64,000 nucleotides of DNA, taken from contig JBGTQJ010000037.1 in the NCBI GenBank assembly GCA_041941305.1, forward strand, positions 24,488-88,487, read 5' to 3'. Numbering within the stretch: position 1 is the first letter of the stretch; every line of letters begins with the position of its first letter. Below, piece after piece: positions 60,397 to 64,000 of the stretch. The position numbers and the translations under genes are program-made. The stretch is from JANSWP01 sp041941305. Its GTDB lineage: Bacteria > Bacteroidota > Bacteroidia > Chitinophagales > Saprospiraceae. The notes under the pieces are model-generated. The model worked only from the letters and a program-made list of their open reading frames with translations, searched no databases and was not told the DNA's origin.

Positions 60397-60427
60397 TTTG
60401 GTGAAAACAAAAGCACTCGTAAATTTG
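60397..60427 (+). promoter_or_regulatory. Promoter of the permease gene
   Basis: TTTG at 60397-60400, a 19-bp spacer and TAAATTTG at 60420-60427 match the full Bacteroidota consensus. The predicted transcript would contain the hairpin array at 60453-60536. The remainder of the gap 60234-60396 shows no gene. Confidence 0.65.
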
Positions 60428-60452
60428 TCCCCTTTCTTTGGAAATAGAATAT

Positions 60453-60567
60453 GAGAAATTGAGAGTTTGAGATATTGAGAAAAGCCTTAACAAAAAGGAC
60501 TCTCAATCTCTCATAATCTCAAACTCTCAATTTCTCAATTTCTCAATTTCTCAAAATCTCAAATTCT
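60453..60567. repeat. Octamer array with 21-bp perfect hairpin before the permease gene
   Basis: 60453-60473 (words GAGAAATT, GAGAGTTT) is the exact complement of 60516-60536; further CTCAATTT and CTCAAATT words continue to about 60567, seven bases before the start codon. The words are those of the engB leader. Confidence 0.88.
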
Positions 60568-60573
60568 CCACCT

Positions 60574-63108
60574 TTGAACTGGCTCCTAAAAATGGCGTGG
60601 CGGGATAGCCGCCGAAACCGCGGAAGATTAATACTTTTCATATCCTCAATCATATTGGGTATTGCTGCACTTGTAGCAATCAATTCTTTTAGTGAAAATC
60701 TCCAGGCAGACATTAATAACGAAGCGAAGTCACTACTGGGCTGCGATTTACTTGTTCAGGGAAATCAGTCTGCCCCGGATAGCATTAAAATGTTGTTGGA
60801 TTCCCTGGAAGCAATCAATCGGGCAGAATCAGTCAATCTCTTTTCGATGGCTTATTTTCCCAAAAATGGTGGCACCCGGCTATCTATGATCAAAGCCCTC
60901 GAAGGAGATTATCCCTTTTATGGCAACCTTGCCACAGAACCAAAAGAAGCCTCCAGATCTTTTCGAAATGGTAAAAAAGCCTTAATAGAAAAGACCTTGA
61001 TGTATCAATTTGGGCTGGAACCTGGTGACTCAGTACAGGTAGGAAAAGTAACTTTTGAAATTGAAGGGTACATTAGTTCCGCACCTGGCAGGGCTGGTTT
61101 TGCAGGGTCTATTGCTCCATTGATTTACATTCCAATGAAATGGTTGGAAGCAACAGATTTGGTACAATTGGGTAGCCGATTGTTCTACCAATATTATTTC
61201 CAGTTTGCTGATGGTGTAGATGTAGAGACTTTGGCTGATGAGCGGTTAAGACCACGGTTGCGGGAAGGTACTTCTTTGGGGTACGACACTGTTGAAGAAC
61301 GCAAAGAGGAACTCAGTGAGGCATTTAACGACTTGACTACATTTCTTAACCTGGTAGGATTTATCGCATTGTTGTTGGGTTGTATTGGAGTAGCGAGTTC
61401 TGTACATATTTATATCAAAGATAAGCTTTCTACTATTGCTGTTTTGCGTTGTTTAGGCGCCAAGGGCAAACAAGCTTTTTGGATTTACTTGATACAGGTA
61501 ATTGCGCTTGGACTTATTGGGGGTTTGCTCGGAGCGCTTTTGGGAAGTACGATTCAAGTCTTTTTACCATTGGTAGTAGCAGATTTTTTACCGGTACAGG
61601 ATGTGAGCAACGAAATTTCTTTTGCTTCTATATTTGGAGGCATCGTTACTGGCTTGGGCATTACCATCCTATTTGCACTCTTGCCATTACTCGCGATTCG
61701 AAGAATTTCTCCACTCAGAACCCTTAGAGCTTCCTACGAAGAAGATACCCAGGAGGGTGACCCACTTCGCTATTTGGTCTATGCCCTGATTTTCCTCTTT
61801 GTATTTGGCTTCACCTACTTCCAGACGGGAGAAATAGAATCATTTGTATTTCCACTTGGCGTTGGCGTCGCCTTTTTGATTTTGTGGGGTATGGCAAAAT
61901 TGTTGACCATTTTGGTGAAAAAGTTTTTCCCTCGAAACTGGAGCTATATATGGAGACAAAGTATTGCCAATTTATATCGCCCAAATAACCAGACAGTCAT
62001 CCTGATCGTAACCGTTGGATTGGGCGCAGCTTTGATTTCTACTTTGTTTTTTACGCAAGATTTATTACTCAAGCAAGTTGCCATGACAGGAGCAGGTGAC
62101 CAACCTAATATGATAGTCTTTGACATCCAAACACCTCAAAAAGAGGCTGTGGCAGAGTTGACTGAATCTTATGATTTGCCATTATTGCAACAAGTCCCAA
62201 TTGTCACTATGCGAGTGGACGAGGTAGAAGGAGTCAATCAGGCAGAGCGCTATCGGGATACCACTTCAAATGAAAAAGTCTCCCGTTGGATATATCGCCG
62301 AGAATTCCGCTGCACCTACCGGGATACTTTAATTGATACGGAGGAAATTATCGAAGGAGAATGGAAAGGTGAAGTTGGGGAGGACGGAATTGTTTACGTT
62401 TCACTAGGTGAAGATATTGTAGATAATTTCAATGCCGAAATCGGCACAAAAATCACTTTCAATGTTCAAGGTGCACTTATTGAAACGGTTGTAGGAAGTA
62501 TCAGGAAGGTGGATTTCTCTCGCCTGCAAACCAATTTCTTTATCCTATTTCCCAAAGGAGTATTGGAGGAAGCGCCACAATTTCACGTCATCATATCAAA
62601 GGTCTCTTCTGAGAAACAATCTGCGCTTTACCAACAGGATTTGGTCAAGGAATTCCCTAACATTTCGGTTATTGACCTGACCATGATACTCAAATCGGTA
62701 GAAGAAGTATTAAACAAAGTCTCTTTCGTTATTCGATTTATGGCATTGTTTAGTATTTTAACGGGCTTATTGGTACTCATCAGTTCGGTGGTATTGAGCA
62801 AATTCCAACGCATCCAGGAAAGTGTATTGCTCCGCACCCTTGGTGCCAATCGTCGTCAGATTCTTTGGATCAATGCACTGGAGTACTTTTTACTTGGCTC
62901 GCTTGCGACCATTACAGGAATCGGGATTTCTGTCATTGGAACCTTTTTATTAGCTACCCTACAATTTGAAATTCCTTTTGTCGTAAATTGGTGGCCAGCC
63001 TTAATGGTTTTTGTAGCGATTACGGGGCTCACAGTTTTGATAGGGATGTTTAATACACGCGATGTAGTGCGGAAAGCACCATTGGAGGTGTTGAGGAAGG
63101 AAGTGTGA
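60574..63108 (+). CDS. FtsX-like ABC transporter permease (YbbP/LolE type)
   Basis: 844 residues from a TTG at 60574 (MNWLLKMAWRDSRRNRGRLILFISSIILGIAALVAINSF); an ATG at 60592 would cut into the conserved start. The layout is ten-span, two FtsX halves: span 1 near 20-40, spans around 255-360 (LVGFIALLLGCIGVASSVHIYIKDK, LIGGLLGALLGSTIQV), a middle group around 400-500, and the last group (FVIRFMALFSILTGLLVLISSVVLSKFQRI ... VFVAITGLTVLIGMFNTRDVV). Large periplasmic domains sit after span 1 and between the halves. It should work with an ATPase of the LolD/YbbA type to handle lipids or lipoproteins; none is found in the window. Confidence 0.88.
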   Translation: MNWLLKMAWRDSRRNRGRLILFISSIILGIAALVAINSFSENLQADINNEAKSLLGCDLLVQGNQSAPDSIKMLLDSLEAINRAESVNLFSMAYFPKNGGTRLSMIKALEGDYPFYGNLATEPKEASRSFRNGKKALIEKTLMYQFGLEPGDSVQVGKVTFEIEGYISSAPGRAGFAGSIAPLIYIPMKWLEATDLVQLGSRLFYQYYFQFADGVDVETLADERLRPRLREGTSLGYDTVEERKEELSEAFNDLTTFLNLVGFIALLLGCIGVASSVHIYIKDKLSTIAVLRCLGAKGKQAFWIYLIQVIALGLIGGLLGALLGSTIQVFLPLVVADFLPVQDVSNEISFASIFGGIVTGLGITILFALLPLLAIRRISPLRTLRASYEEDTQEGDPLRYLVYALIFLFVFGFTYFQTGEIESFVFPLGVGVAFLILWGMAKLLTILVKKFFPRNWSYIWRQSIANLYRPNNQTVILIVTVGLGAALISTLFFTQDLLLKQVAMTGAGDQPNMIVFDIQTPQKEAVAELTESYDLPLLQQVPIVTMRVDEVEGVNQAERYRDTTSNEKVSRWIYRREFRCTYRDTLIDTEEIIEGEWKGEVGEDGIVYVSLGEDIVDNFNAEIGTKITFNVQGALIETVVGSIRKVDFSRLQTNFFILFPKGVLEEAPQFHVIISKVSSEKQSALYQQDLVKEFPNISVIDLTMILKSVEEVLNKVSFVIRFMALFSILTGLLVLISSVVLSKFQRIQESVLLRTLGANRRQILWINALEYFLLGSLATITGIGISVIGTFLLATLQFEIPFVVNWWPALMVFVAITGLTVLIGMFNTRDVVRKAPLEVLRKEV

Positions 63109-63130
63109 TTGTTTTTTCAAAAATTGAGCA

Positions 63131-63775
63131 ATGAAGCATTTCAAAAAAAACGTACTGAAATATGTATTCGATTTGGCAATTGTAACATTTGGGGTCTTCC
63201 TTGCAATATTTGTAAATGGTAAAATTGTCCAAAACAAAATTGATCGGGATGTAAAAAAATCCATCAACTACATCATTGATGAATTGAAATTAAATCGGGA
63301 TCAGTTGGTTATGATAATTGAATACCACCAGAAAATAAAGGAAAATTTCAGGGAGGTCAAATCAAGGGTTTCTGATAAAGAAATTATGGAGCCCTATTTT
63401 TCCAGCAAAGCTTTCCGGTTTACTCATATTAAAGATTGGGTTGGTATCAGTCTTCCAAATTATGAAAACATAGCCTTTGAGGGAGCCAAAATTAGTGGAA
63501 TCACTCAAGAGTTTGATATTGAGACGATTCAGTACATTTCTCAAGCTTATAAGTTAATCGAATTTAATGCAGAATTTGGTAAAACAGTCTTGAACAAGAT
63601 GCTAGCTATAGATTCCAATACAAAAGTTGCAGATGCCATGGGCATGATTAGCCTTTTGACTTCAGATGTTTTGAATTCTGAAATATCGCTAAAAGCACAA
63701 TTAGACCACACCATCGAAAATATTCAAAACCTGGCAGAAGAAAGTGGGAAAATGAAAAGGGTAAATCCTAATTAG
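63131..63775 (+). CDS. Small single-span membrane protein (DUF6090-like)
   Basis: 214 residues. One membrane segment near the start (FDLAIVTFGVFLAIFVNGKI, about 13-32) is followed by a helical soluble domain (RDVKKSINYIIDELKLNRDQLVMIIEYHQKIKENF ... FEGAKISGITQEFDIETIQYISQAYKLIEF). The beginning 'FD-x-x-I-V-T-F-G-V-F-L-A' resembles the DUF6090 group of Bacteroidota; function unknown. It starts 22 bp after the permease gene and may be cotranscribed with it. Behind it lies a palindromic element (63842-63911). Confidence 0.65.
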   Translation: MKHFKKNVLKYVFDLAIVTFGVFLAIFVNGKIVQNKIDRDVKKSINYIIDELKLNRDQLVMIIEYHQKIKENFREVKSRVSDKEIMEPYFSSKAFRFTHIKDWVGISLPNYENIAFEGAKISGITQEFDIETIQYISQAYKLIEFNAEFGKTVLNKMLAIDSNTKVADAMGMISLLTSDVLNSEISLKAQLDHTIENIQNLAEESGKMKRVNPN

Positions 63776-63841
63776 CTTATGAACTCAATACTTATTTCTC
63801 AATTTGCCTTTTTGAGCTGCTGCCTTGTGCAATGATTTGGA

Positions 63842-63911
63842 GATGAGCCAAAAAGTGTTGCCTCAAAAAGCATTTTAAATTTTTAAGGCAACACCTTTTG
63901 CTTGGCTCATC
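63842..63911. repeat. Long hairpin element downstream of the last gene
   Basis: GATGAGCC and AGTGTTGCCT (63842-63863) pair with AGGCAACAC and GGCTCATC (63886-63911); only one extra C and a CTT bulge break the stem, and the loop is AT-rich. No T-run follows directly. The rest of the sequence to 64000 holds no gene I can support. Confidence 0.75.
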
Positions 63912-64000
63912 CCCATCCACTCAAGGCAGGATTGATTGGTTCTATGAAATGAAGTCAAAATGCCCCAAAGGGATGATAAATGTAAAAGTCAAAAGTAAGA

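Noticed and set aside
1..64000. tRNA, rRNA or other standard RNA genes
   Set aside because: I looked for CCA-ended cloverleaf segments and rRNA landmarks and saw none; the three-way structures at 45664 and 10255 have no tRNA landmarks.

Overview
The window looks like the chromosome of a Bacteroidota bacterium, most likely from the Saprospiria/Chitinophagia side of the phylum. Evidence: several proteins end in type IX secretion (T9SS) sorting domains, there is a PorP/SprF protein with an OmpA/PD40 partner and a SprB-repeat adhesin, M56/BlaI and ECF sigma/anti-sigma pairs are present, promoters fit the Bacteroidota TTTG-N19-TAnnTTTG pattern, and Shine-Dalgarno sites are largely absent. I found no rRNA, tRNA, CRISPR array, phage or insertion sequence. 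The order or genus cannot be fixed from this stretch.

Layout. 1-4.6 kb (minus): SprF-like protein, OmpA/PD40 lipoprotein-type protein and a SprB-repeat adhesin that runs off the left edge. 5.4-7.7 kb (minus): ECF sigma factor, membrane anti-sigma candidate and a secreted DUF4097 protein. 8-14.3 kb: broken four-helix-bundle gene, small beta-barrel protein, EngB GTPase, PlsB-like acyltransferase, voltage-gated cation channel, DEDDh exonuclease and a DUF4412 protein. 14.4-17.9 kb (minus): BlaI repressor and an M56 sensor-protease carrying a long tandem-repeat tail. 18-30.3 kb: mostly metabolic and housekeeping genes (GNAT, DinB-like, Gfo/Idh/MocA, Fhs, isoaspartyl peptidase, ATP-grasp, glycosyltransferase-like, RluA, GlpD, DNA glycosylase) plus a decayed DUF4365 gene. 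30.3-38.5 kb: CDGSH protein, a very large outer-membrane protein with a repeat array inside it, a GNAT, an M29 aminopeptidase and an exonuclease-like unknown. 38.6-41.2 kb: SigK-type ECF sigma and RskA-type anti-sigma, divergent from a fasciclin protein. 41.4-45.4 kb: DUF4198, 2TM/beta, DEAD-box and DUF3137 proteins. 45.7-58.6 kb (minus): four large secreted proteins, three with T9SS tails. 58.8-64 kb: helical-repeat unknown, FtsX-type permease, small membrane protein.

The most unusual feature is the intergenic DNA. Many gaps hold arrays of 6-8 bp words, often laid out as inverted repeats that would fold into long hairpins; one is a perfect 54-bp palindrome filling the gap between two convergent genes. 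Two such hairpins with the same word sit directly before the start codons of engB and the permease. Three arrays are G-rich with quadruplex spacing, two of them just upstream of ECF sigma operons and one inside a coding sequence. Separately there are several long imperfect palindromes (70-190 bp), including two related adjacent copies at 37.05-37.40 kb and a double-hairpin element touching stop codons at 10.26, 45.66 and, in part, 55.69 kb. All functional statements are by reading protein motifs; no database search was possible.
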